Assembly (NCBI GenBank): GCA_963930645.1
Contig: OZ005648.1
Span: 249,651,436-249,715,435, forward strand
Direction: 5' to 3'
Source: Salticus scenicus
Taxonomy: Eukaryota > Arthropoda > Arachnida > Araneae > Salticidae
DNA length: 64,000 nucleotides
Shown: piece by piece, positions 54,736-64,000 of the stretch
Position numbering within the stretch: the stretch's first letter is position 1
Layout: every line of letters starts with the position of its first letter
Translations under genes and position numbers: made by a program
Notes under the pieces: model-generated
What the model was told of the DNA's origin: nothing
The model's input: the letters and a program-made list of their open reading frames with translations, nothing else
The model's database searches: none

Positions 54736-55410
54736 TGTTGAGATAGGTGGTAAGGCTTACTAATTTAAAAGCAGCAATTTTACTTTATTTACTGTGTGAA
54801 CGTAAAGAGGCCTAAATTTTTTGAACATCAACAGATAACTCTTTAAAGGTAAGGGAACGTTATTATTATTTTTTTTTTTAATAAGTAACTCTCTTCGATT
54901 TGCGAAAATTTTTACACCTACGCATTAAACTTTTATAAATATTAAGCATATTAAAATACTTATAAAAAAATATAGTTCGAAACTTTATTTCTATTTATTT
55001 TATTTTATTATTTATGTATTTATTTTATTTTATTCTGCTTTATTTCATTCATTCATTTTTTTTTTTTTTTTTTTAATATTTAAAATGATTCCATGCTAAC
55101 TACTTTTTAATTTTCCTATCTAAAATTTACATTATCATAATTTAACAATATTTAACATAATTTAACAAGTATTTTGATATTGTGAATTGATTGATAAAAA
55201 TTTATTTTGTTACATATTAATGTTGTAATGTTAAAAACTTGCTTGAATTTTCCGCATTCATACATAAAATTATTAAAAAAAAAAAAAAAAGTTTATAAAT
55301 TAATCTATGAAGTAATACATAAACATATTGAGAATATCTTATTATAAATTATTAATAAAAAATTGGAAGTAAAAATTAAAAACTAGTTTATAGGGAGCAT
55401 TTAAATACTT
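54736..55410. other. AT-rich spacer, no gene seen
   Basis: (TTTAT)n-like sequence at about 54985-55070 and poly(A) at about 55275-55291. No gene. Confidence 0.55.
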
Positions 55411-55418
55411 TTTTAAAA

Positions 55419-55470
55419 ACCTGAAGATGTCCACAAGCAACAATGCTTGGACGAAACGTCGTGATGTTCT
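55419..55470 (+). ncRNA. Hammerhead-like ribozyme motif, solo
   Basis: CTGAAGA at 55421-55427, one extra T, then stem II GTCC/GGAC extended by AAGC/GCTT around an AC bulge (55429-55453). GAA follows, then the palindrome ACGT as stem III and C at the expected cleavage position, giving a canonical GUC. Stem I pairing is poor in the immediate flanks. No Penelope-like coding sequence is nearby, so this is probably a solo terminal repeat. Confidence 0.5.
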
Positions 55471-55995
55471 TTTTGGCTTGTATACTGTAAACTTTTAAAC
55501 TAAGTCTTTTGACTTGGATTTTAACGTGTAAAGCTGTGTTTTATATGTTTTACCAATTTGATCTATGCACGTGTTAAAAACAATTGCTCATCCAATTAAT
55601 ATTTTTATTCATTTTTTTTTTTTTTTTTTTTTTTTCATTTTAACTGTTTTCAAGAAAAAAAATAATATACTTAATAATATTATATTTCAATACATATGTA
55701 TGCCTTTAAAGTTATTAACTTATAAAAATTTTGCATACATATACGTACATCATTAAATATATTAAATATATTTAATATATTTAATGATGTTATATATTAA
55801 TATAACATCATTTAATATATTAAAATTTCTCGAAAATTATTTATATAAAAAATAAATACAATTCAAAATTTTAAATCTTCTAAAATATTTAAAAAGCATC
55901 CTAATAACAGTTTTTTTCCCTATAGATTTTATATTATTATAATATAACTACATATACTAAACATATTTTTGAATTGCCTCATAAATTTCTTAATA

Positions 55996-56026
<31 letters not shown>

Positions 56027-57569
56027 GTGAAAGCTGAAATAATTTAATTCAAATTTTTAGCATTTAACCATAAAAATACTACTGATGAATACCTAAATAT
56101 ATTTAGAAGTTATTGTTAAATTTTAATAATTTAAATGTATGAAAAATAAAAAATAAAAGATTTATCAGGAAACATTTTAAACTTTTTCGAAAAATTTAAA
56201 ATTTTGATGCTTATTCTTTGAAATTAAAAAGTTTCCGAAATCTTTTAACCTACTTCATATTGTTAAATTTCAATGACTCGTATTCCAAATTTAAAAGTTC
56301 AAATTTACAAAAAAAAAAAAAAAAAAAAAAAAGTTCGTAACGTCCAAAATATCTTTTAAAATTACGCTATATTAGAGCGTACAAAACACTTTTTTTAGAA
56401 GGTCATTAGAATGTACATAAGGACATTTTCTTAAAACTGAGGTTAAAAGCTACGCTTGTTTTTAATTGGAATGTTCCTCTTGAACGAACGTACTTTAACA
56501 ACTATTTTTCAAAGCTCAAAGAAAGTTTCGGTGCTACTCCACTATAATCTATTCTGATACAATTTGGACGCATTTTGGAGACAGGTGGTGCTGTTCAACC
56601 GCACATTCTATGACGATTTTGATAACTAAATCTGAACATACAGCATGGAATCTCACCAAACTTACATGTCTGGTTAATAAAATATGCAAAAGAAACCTGT
56701 CAACGCTTACGCGTGCGCAGTTAAACATTATTTAGTATTAATGTTCCTATTTTATCAAATGTTTAATATTTTTATATTCTGATTTCAATATATTATGTCT
56801 ACTGTAGTATGCCAAGTTTTTTAAAAAGGACATTACATATTTCCAGCATTTATTGAACAAAAAAGTACACAATTTTTGATGTTATTAAAAAAATTTTATT
56901 GATACTCTCATACAAATGAATGTAGTTAGTTAAGAAAAAGTTTCGTAATTACATGTTACCGCTAAAACGCACTTCGACATTAATTTTGGTGGTTCATTTT
57001 TACCGGTAAACATTATCATTTTTTCAATTTTACATTAGACCCCTGTTGGCAATCTAATTCACTGAAATATATAAAGTGTAACATGCATTTTTCACCCCTT
57101 AAGTTCTGAGACAATCTATTTCTAAAAACTCGAAAATAATTTTGTTGTTCAATATGCCAAATGATTATTGATAGTTGGTGTATATCTCGCAGTTTTCATA
57201 ATCTGTGTGTATTGTATGATTTTTCTTTCTAGTTTTCTTTGTTTAATTACTTACTTTTATTTTATTAATTTGTTTATATATTAAAGTATACTCAAGATAC
57301 AATGTTTCTTACAGTGTTCTTTTTATCAAACAGTATTTTTTTATTGTAAAAATTAGCAAGGAGAAATCTCTTATATTCGTTTCTTATTTTTAACAAAAAA
57401 TTTCACCATTTATTTTATGTTTAGGAAAAGAAAAAGAAAGAAGGAAGGAAAAAGCGATTCGAACATTCAGTAATTTTATAAGTTATTCGAAATCTCAAAT
57501 ACCTTTCGCATGAATTATGTGTAACATAATATGAAAATTCATAGCATTGGCATACTAGAAGAATAAATC
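55471..57569. other. AT-rich spacer, no gene seen
   Basis: Poly(T) at about 55614-55635 and 55999-56026 and poly(A) at 56310-56331. A perfect palindrome-like (TTAA/AATATATTTAA) cluster lies at about 55752-55822. No ORF with a domain, RNA gene or element ends were recognised. Confidence 0.5.
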
Positions 57570-57990
57570 ATAAAATTGCTCACATTTGACATAACGTATT
57601 AAGTTTTGTCGCCACAATCATTATTTATGTACCCATGCATTATCACCATCTTGTCTTTTTAACTGCTTTCCTCTGCTTATTCTCCTCTGGGCATATTAAC
57701 GCAAGCTATTGATGAACGACCTCCATTTGCATGCAAATTGAAAAATTCATTTTTTCCGCTCTTTTTACGTCTAACAGCACTTTATCATAATGTTGGAAAC
57801 ATTTTTTTTTCCTTCAGTATTTTTCTCCGCTGCGAACGGAAAGAAAAAATATAAATACGGGCAGAGAAGACAGCATTTAGCGTATAAACAAAATATATGC
57901 ACAGCTTAAGTTATGGCTAAAAAATACTAACTGTGTTTAAATAATTATAGCAGGGTAAAAACGTAACCTCATACATTTTTACAACATGTT
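57570..57990 (+). repeat. Block B, copy B3
   Basis: 'agctattgatgaacgacctccatttgcatgcaaattgaaaaattcatttttt' then 'ccgctc' and 'atgttggaaa' (about 57706-57804) aligns with B1. The octamer sits in a near-palindrome ATTTGCATGCAAAT. The downstream part 'gcttaagttatggc' aligns with B2. No terminal repeats are seen. Confidence 0.65.
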
Positions 57991-58268
57991 CGCAATTGTT
58001 ATGAGTGTAATTTATTGTTAGCAGTGTAATTAAATAGACGTGCTGAAATCATCCATCCTACTTATGCAAGGAAAGAAAAATAAAGTACACATATTTAGGG
58101 CAGTTATATTTGTTTTAAGTGATAAGTAGCTTGCATTATTTTTTAAATATATTTTAGTAGAAGCTTGAGAATTAAAATTATACATACATTGCGACCTTAA
58201 ATAGGTTCGTTTTAATATGGCTGAAATTAAGCACATATATACACAACGAAATGTTTTTAAGCACTTTT

Positions 58269-58579
58269 CTTAGGGATATAAAACATATTAATGATGATGC
58301 TTTTTTTTTTTTCTAAAAGAATGTACTTTTTTTCCGTTATGAATATTTTATAATAAAATGTATGCTTTATCACGTCCTTTAGATTTTTTAAGAATCATTC
58401 TACTACCTCAACCTTGCATAGGATATTCAAATTCTTATAATTTATATCAATAAAAAAATGTTTAAAAGTTAAATATCACATGGAATCGTTTCAAATATTT
58501 TGCCTATCGAACATTTGAAACGATTTCAGAAATCGTAGTCACAATAAATATTATAAAACCTTTGCAAAAGATAAAAGTT
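58269..58579. repeat. Recent tandem duplication, unit 1
   Basis: About 310 bp, nearly identical to 58580-58888. Differences seen by eye are one T in a poly(T) run and three substitutions. Each unit contains a 13-bp perfect inverted repeat AATCGTTTCAAAT / ATTTGAAACGATT around a 16-base loop. Confidence 0.9.
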
Positions 58580-58888
58580 CTTAGGGATATAAAACATATT
58601 AATGATGATGCTTTTTTTTTTCTAAAAGAATGTACTTTTTTTCCGTTATGAATATTTTATAATAAAATGTATGTTTTATCACGTCCTTTAGATTTTTTAA
58701 GAATCATTCTACTACCTCAACCTTGCATAGGATATTCAAATTCTTATAATTTATATCAATAAAACAATGTTTAAAAGTTAAATATCACATGGAATCGTTT
58801 CAAATATTTTGCCTATCGAACATTTGAAACGATTTCAGAAATCGTAGTCGCAATAAATATTATAAAACCTTTGCAAAAGATAAAAGTT
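58580..58888. repeat. Recent tandem duplication, unit 2
   Basis: Head-to-tail copy of the preceding unit. The very low divergence means a recent event or an assembly duplication. Confidence 0.9.
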
Positions 58889-59040
58889 AACAATCGAAAA
58901 TAATGAAGCGTAAATAAAAACAAATTTAAATGAAAGTATTACTTGAATTGTAATTTATTATCGAAATTGTTAAAGAAAATTCAATTATTTAAGTTTTATA
59001 AGAGACACACCCACAAAAATTAACTATTTTCTCAGTCATA

Positions 59041-59627
59041 CACACACACTGGCCAACGAATTAGAAACCGTTAAATTAATATTTTATTGGACCTTCTTTT
59101 GCATGTTGGACCTCATTTTGCCTCCTTCTGTCCGTATTCGTGTGGGCAGCGTTTATACAAGCTTCTGAAGTATATTTATATCCACTGGTTATCCATTGGT
59201 TACGCAGACTTTAAGATCCTGTAAATTGTACGGAAGAGGCTATTACTTACGGATACTCCTTTCCAACATGTCCCAAACATTTCTTAATGGATTAAGATCC
59301 AGCCTTTGCAGTATCTAGGAAAACTGTTAGAAGGCAGAAGGATGTTCACTGAACCAATCTCGAACGATTCTGCCACGATGTATAGTTGCATTATCGACCA
59401 CAAAGTATCCTTTACCTTCGGAGTAAAAATGAACATTGTAGGATGCACTTAATACCAATATGTTCAGGTACTGTATGGCTTTTTGATTATCCTCAAGTAA
59501 CAACAGGGAACTACTTTCATACAGCAGAATATTCTCCAAAGGTTTATAATAGGTTTTGCATTATTTTGCCGACAGCGAACATTTGTTGAAACTCTTACAG
59601 CTTTCTGATTCATTGGCCAGTGTGTGT
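59041..59627 (-). mobile_element. Tc1-like element, internally deleted
   Basis: TA-flanked (59039-59040, 59628-59629). The left end CACACACACTGGCCAACGAA faces the right end inverse CACACACTGGCCAATGAATC. It contains a minus-strand transposase fragment. About 587 bp against about 1.6 kb for an intact Tc1. Confidence 0.75.
59327..59539 (-). pseudogene. Tc1-like transposase fragment
   Basis: The minus-strand frame of 70 codons ends with GYFVVDNATIHRGRIVRDWF and SEHPSAF. The VDNAxIHxG...VRxWFxEH text is the region of the second catalytic Asp in Tc1-like DDE transposases. The N-terminal DNA-binding region and the other catalytic residues are absent or frame-shifted. Upstream (about 59200-59320) minus-strand sequence may be further remnant. 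It sits inside a TIR pair with TA duplications and is non-functional. Confidence 0.6.
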
Positions 59628-59934
59628 ATTTTTAAATAATATATGGTACTAGCTGAAACCCGTTGAATTCGATCACTTTATTGACTGTAATGTTTCAAAA
59701 ATCATCGCATCATTATAAATGTATTTCAAGTTAAAATATGCAATATAATTTACGACATTTCACTTAAAAAAAAGAAATTCGGAAAAATACTTATAAATAA
59801 AAATACTATATGACATAACTTTCTACAAAGTACTGTCAATGTGACGTCAAACTGACTCCAAATAAACAGTTGCTATCTTTTATTTTCTATTCCGTTAAAT
59901 ACTACATGTTAGCTGACCCGACCGGCGTTGTTCG

Positions 59935-60580
59935 GGCCTATGGTAATAACCTTAAATGAACCTGAAATTTGTATGGTTTTACATCTTTAACTCGATTTTG
60001 TTTGAATTTCTATTTTTAAATAAAAGCATCGCAAAAAAATAATCTGCTGTAACAAAAAAAATTACCTCGAACCGAACGAAACTCTGCCTTGTGACCCCGG
60101 TGCCTTCGGAAACGCATACGCCGGTCGTTAATAACATAAAAATATTCCCAAAAATTAATCTGGAACCAAACGAACACGCTCGCTGTTGCCCGGGCCCATG
60201 ATATTTTAAATGAACCATAAATTTATATGATTTTATACCTTTAACTTGATTTTGTTTGAATTTCTGTTTTTAAATAATAGCATCACGAAAAAAATGATTA
60301 GCTGTAAAAAAAAAAAAAAAAAAAAAAAAATTACCTGGAATCGAACGAAACTTTGCATTGTGACCCCGGTGCCTGCGGCAGCGCATACGCGGGCTGCTAA
60401 TAACATAAAAAAATTCCAAAAAATTAACCTGGAACCGAACGAACCGGCCCGGCAATGCCCGGGCCCATGATAATAACCTTAAATGAATCTTAAATGTGTA
60501 TGGTTTTATATCTTTCACTCGATTTTGTTTGAATTTCTATTTTTAAATGAAAGCATCATAAAAAAATTAATCATCTTTAA

Positions 60581-60616
<36 letters not shown>

Positions 60617-60730
60617 CAAACAGAACGTAACTTGGGCTCGTGACCCGGTGCCTGCGGCAGCGTATATGCAGCCCGCTAATAACATGAAAAAATTCTCAAA
60701 AATTAATCTTGAACCGAACGAACCTCTGAC
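59935..60730 (-). repeat. Tandem array, about 3 units of 265-285 bp
   Basis: 'atttctatttttaaat(a/g)aaagcatc' recurs near 60006, 60259 and 60536. Each unit has a poly(A) tract, 'gaccccggtgcctgcggcagcgcatac' and 'aaattaatctggaaccgaacgaac'. ORFs on both strands (59979-60767) are copies of each other made by the repeat. Confidence 0.85.
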
Positions 60731-60799
60731 TCGTGTTACCGCTGCCTGTGGCTGCGGCACCGTATAGCAGGCATGCTACGCACGCGGTGCAAGATCCAC

Positions 60800-61395
60800 T
60801 TTCCTCCACCAGGGGGCGCAGTATGTTGTATACGAACATCACCAATTGCCTTGAATTTCCAAGACCTTTCATATAAGGATTCACATAGTGGTGTCAACTG
60901 CAAAATCCTTTAGTTGCACTTTCCACCGCCAGGAGACACAGCGTGTTCTATACGAACAACACCAACGGTCAGGAAATACCAAGACCTTTAAAATAAGGTG
61001 TAACGTAATAGGGTCTACTGTAAAATCACCTAGTTCCATTTTTAACCACCAGGGGGCGCACTATATTGTATACAAACATTCCCAATCAACATGAAATTTT
61101 AAGACCTTCATCACCAATCGTCTTGAATTTCCAAGACCTTTCAAATAAGGTGTCACATGGTGGTGTCAACTGCAAAATCCTTTAGTTGCACTTTCCACCA
61201 TCAGGGGACACAGTGTGTTCTGTATGAACATCACCAACGGTCAGGAAATACCAAGACCTTTAAAATAAGGTGTAACATGATAGGGCCTACTGCAAAATCC
61301 CCGAGTTCCATTTTTCACCACCAGGGGGCGCCTTATATTGTATACAAAAATCTCCAATCAACATGAATTTTCAAGACCTTTAAAATGAGGTGCTA
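60800..61395 (-). repeat. Minisatellite with CTCF-consensus-like motif, about 5 units of 125 bp
   Basis: CCACCAGGGGGCGC occurs exactly at 60806-60819, 61046-61059 and 61318-61331. Diverged versions (CCGCCAGGAGACAC, CCATCAGGGGACAC) lie between, near 60926 and 61198. Between motifs run 'gtatacaaac', 'ccaagaccttt(a/c)aaataaggtg' and 'tgcaaaatcc'. Odd and even units differ, so the higher-order unit is about 250 bp. Short ORFs at 60888-61094 and 61157-61366 are repeat copies. Confidence 0.85.
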
Positions 61396-61778
61396 CATGT
61401 GTGGGTCTAGAACGGATTTCCCTCTCAAACTAATTTCCCCCCTCCCCCCCCCTCCAAATCTACTTTCCCCTTTTTTCCCCCTTTAAAATCGAAAATTCCA
61501 AATTCGCAGAACGTGATTTTTTAGTATTCGACTCTAGTCCCCATATGTACAATTTCTTCACCGTGAAGTAATTTGGAGCTTAGTTAAGCTCGTAAACGTG
61601 TTTTTAACCCGTTTTCCCCCCGGGGGGGAAACCGTTCGACTTTTTTTTATTTTTCTCTTTTCATAGCACATTTACAGACCAAGACCTTTTTTTAGACACC
61701 TCAACCAAATTTTTACACCAAGTAGTTCTCTCAGTATAGTGGAGACAGACAAAAACATGTTTCAAATTAATATATAGA

Positions 61779-62004
61779 TATGTAGCCTTTAACTATTTTC
61801 AAACTCAAACTTATTTTGCAAAACATACATAACGATACATTCTAACATTTTTCAATTTTATGATCTCTAATTTTAGCAATGTATATGAAATTTTAAAAAT
61901 GGTGGGAGGGGGGGGGTCTAAGAGGCTTCATCGGAATTCGGTGGAGAACCTTCAATGAGAGAGAGAAAAAAAAGTGGGTCTGGTATATAAACACAAAAGT
62001 TTAC

Positions 62005-62037
<33 letters not shown>

Positions 62038-62419
62038 AATAGGGGCGGAACTGTTCTACATTTATCGGGAAATACTAACATCTAAAGAATATTTTTGAAA
62101 ATTACAGAATTAATTCTACATTTTAATCTACTGAAGATTCATTAAATCAGTCTTTTTCTACAATATCAGTTATATTATGACGATACTTTATCCTTCTGGT
62201 GATTATAGTTTTTTTTTTCTTTTTTTTTTCTAAATTAAAAAGATACAATCTATAGTCTTGAGAAAAAAGAAAGAAAAAGAGAAAAAAAAAAAAAAAAAAA
62301 AAAAAAAAACGAAAAAATTAAAAGAAATGTTAAATATTATTTTTGGTCAAATCATCATATAAAATGCTGGTACCAATCAATTGGAAATTATTTTTTTATT
62401 AACAGTTTAATTGACAAGT
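61779..62419. other. AT-rich spacer with (ATT)n and poly(A)
   Basis: (ATT)n at about 62009-62035, a poly(A/G) tract at about 62262-62310 and a G run at about 61903-61917. No gene. Confidence 0.55.
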
Positions 62420-62745
62420 AGTGAAAAGTTGTCTTGAAAGTCTACGCATGTTATTGCCAACTAGGAACAACCAATCAAATAAGACAACGCGTTTTGGTTG
62501 TTTTATCATGCTTAACGCCAGCAACACGCCAAATAATAGTCATTTGGAGTTGTAGATACCCCATACGAGCCAATAGAAACGCATGCTGTTTCCGATCAAA
62601 CTTGTCAAATAAAGGGTTAAATGTTAAGAATAAGCATAATCAGGATTTTTTACAGCGACATAGCAACATTTCTCGCCAAGTCATGAACGCATCTTGCCAA
62701 AATCACAGACTTGGGCAGCAAATTTGGACCAATATATTTTGATAA
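62420..62745 (+). other. Unique, balanced-composition patch with a 102-codon ORF
   Basis: The stretch is not repeated in the window and is free of homopolymers. It contains two CCAAT-type words (ACCAATCAA near 62470, GCCAATAGAAA near 62569). The ORF at 62434-62742 begins with ATG only if GTG/TTG-type starts are allowed at its annotated position and shows no domain. I treat it as a possible conserved noncoding or promoter-like patch, not a gene. Confidence 0.3.
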
Positions 62746-63067
62746 ACCATTTTTCTTTTTTAATTATATTTTTTAATTAATAAAAAGAATATTTTCATAT
62801 TTAAAAATGTCGATTAAAAAAGTATTTTACAAATCCAAATCCTCACATTTAAAACATGCTTCTAATTCCAATTTTCCTTGCTTGTTTGGCAAATATCATT
62901 AGCAGTTCAATGCGTTTTTTTTTTTTTTTTTTTTTTCCCACGCTGTACTTTTATCTACATTTATATTTCGTTTGAAGGATCGTGCTTCATTATTTTTATC
63001 TGAAACAATTATCATTATGTTTTTACAATTTGTGGTGTTTTCTTATTTTCTTCATCAACACAGTTAC

Positions 63068-63122
<55 letters not shown>

Positions 63123-63912
63123 TGTGTGTGCATTTACCGTAAGCCATTACAAACTTGGCTTGTATAACTTATTTCTTGAAAATTATTACAAAAATTAAAC
63201 ATTTATACCTATCTGGGAACTAATATAAATGAAACAAATACATATAAAAAACGGTTTCTTTCAAATATCTTAAACTGTTTGCTTTATTTTTACATAAAAA
63301 AGCTTTGATATAAATCAGTATAAATTGTGACAGTGAATATTTGTAACTTTTTATTATTTTGGAACACTAAATTATAAGCTAAATGGCTTTTTTGAACAAC
63401 TAAATTTCTTCATTTAACCCTACTCATATCGTACATTTTTGGAACCGTACTCACATTAAACTCTGTATTAATTAATAAAAATTTAAATACAACTCCAACC
63501 TATTGCAAAATATTTCCAATCTACAAATAAAATTAGATACCTGTGATATATTGGCATTTTCTATAATTCATTTAGTCTATTTTACAAAAATACGTTTTAG
63601 TTATTTTCTTCAAACAAGTGTCATAAAAGTAGAATAATTCATTTTAATTCAAGATTCTCGCATTACCCTTTAACATTTGAACATTCACTGCATTATTATT
63701 TGCTTTCGAAAATTACTGAAATAATTTCGAAAATGACTGTTAAACACATAACACGTAAAAGAAAAAAAAATTGTATTTTAAATTTTTAAGAAATTTTTAG
63801 TTTGATACATGTGTATGTTAACCTGATTGAATTCAAATAATAATTAATTTAATAAATAAGTCACTTTGTAAGTAATTTTATTTACTATGTACTGTTAATT
63901 TCAAAAACACAC
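62746..63912. other. AT-rich spacer with poly(T)-(GT)n
   Basis: A poly(T) of about 40 (63070-63109) runs into (GT)n (63109-63130). No gene. Confidence 0.6.
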
Positions 63913-63957
63913 AACAGCTGTTTCAGACCAATATGATAGCATATAGTAATTCATCAG
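63913..63957 (-). ncRNA. Decayed hammerhead-like motif
   Basis: Minus strand: CTGATGA (63951-63957), a long AT-rich poorly paired stem II (ATATG/CATAT at its tip), then GAAACAGCTGT (63914-63924). The palindrome ACAGCTGT is the same stem III as in the 14.3-kb foldback. Stem II pairing near the core is lost, so activity is unlikely. Confidence 0.35.
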
Positions 63958-64000
63958 ATTAAAAATACCACATCGTTTGTTAAATTTTGGAGTAGTGCTG

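Larger units (their letters stand above)
59909..61778 (-). mobile_element. Helitron-like non-autonomous element H4
   Basis: On the minus strand the 5' end is host A then TCTATATATTAATTTG (from 61778). The 3' end is the hairpin CCCGA-ACAACGCCGG-TCGGG, then TCAG and CTAA (ending 59909). It shares with H1 a 5' segment ('gtttacgagc...ctccaaattacttcac', about 61563-61602) and with H2/H3 the 'ccggtgcctgcggcagcgtat' segment. Two internal arrays are listed separately. No Rep/helicase frame. Confidence 0.65.

Noticed and set aside
60246..61366. Repeated ORFs of 62-94 codons with similar peptides
   Set aside because: They arise from the Helitron internal arrays, occur on both strands and cross poly(A/T) tracts.

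Overview
This window looks like arthropod nuclear DNA, most likely from an arachnid such as a spider. It is very AT-rich, full of long poly(T)/poly(A) tracts and (TA)n, (ATT)n and (GT)n microsatellites, and carries a dense, nested set of eukaryotic transposons. The arachnid assignment is an inference from overall texture and transposon content. No marker gene confirms it. I found no convincing host protein-coding gene, rRNA or functional tRNA, so the window reads as intergenic or deep-intronic sequence.

Layout. 0-7 kb: two short elements of an abundant hairpin-ended family (called HP here; Helentron/DINE-1-like architecture), a pogo/Tigger-like relic and a diverged 220-bp direct repeat. 7-9 kb: a Helitron-like element built of ~500-bp tandem units. 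12-12.6 kb: an unusual GC/CpG-richer island. 13.6-14.7 kb: a pogo-like element with a nested foldback whose two arms each carry a hammerhead-ribozyme-like motif in opposite directions. 16-16.8 kb: a Tc1/mariner relic. 17.2-19.4 kb: a nearly textbook non-autonomous Helitron. 22-24 kb: a piggyBac-type MITE nested in another Helitron 3' part, then an HP element. 27.6-28.9 kb: a mariner element with perfect 27-bp terminal repeats but a dead transposase. 30-34 kb: HP, Helitron-like and HP elements in series, all on the minus strand.

The centrepiece is 37.6-41.8 kb. It is a Penelope-like retroelement (reverse transcriptase plus GIY-YIG endonuclease) with a nearly identical, 5'-truncated copy in inverted, head-to-head orientation. 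Each copy ends in a hammerhead-like ribozyme fold. The long copy has one in-frame TGA and a GIY-YIG motif changed to YIS; the truncated copy keeps YIG. Related ribozyme-like motifs recur at 14.3, 34.6 (degenerate), 55.4 and 63.9 kb.

42-64 kb: several foldback or TIR MITEs (Tc1/mariner-, pogo- and piggyBac-like), a pair of CTGTTAAAAATTT-ended elements, tRNA-derived sequences including a SINE, a recent 310-bp tandem duplication, a Tc1 relic, and a minus-strand Helitron whose internal minisatellite repeats a CTCF-consensus-like sequence about every 125 bp. Two further sequence blocks recur three times each (12.4/20.8/29.3 kb and 48.1/51.1/57.7 kb) and are not explained by any element I recognise. 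All repeat comparisons were done by eye; boundaries are approximate unless a target-site duplication is stated.
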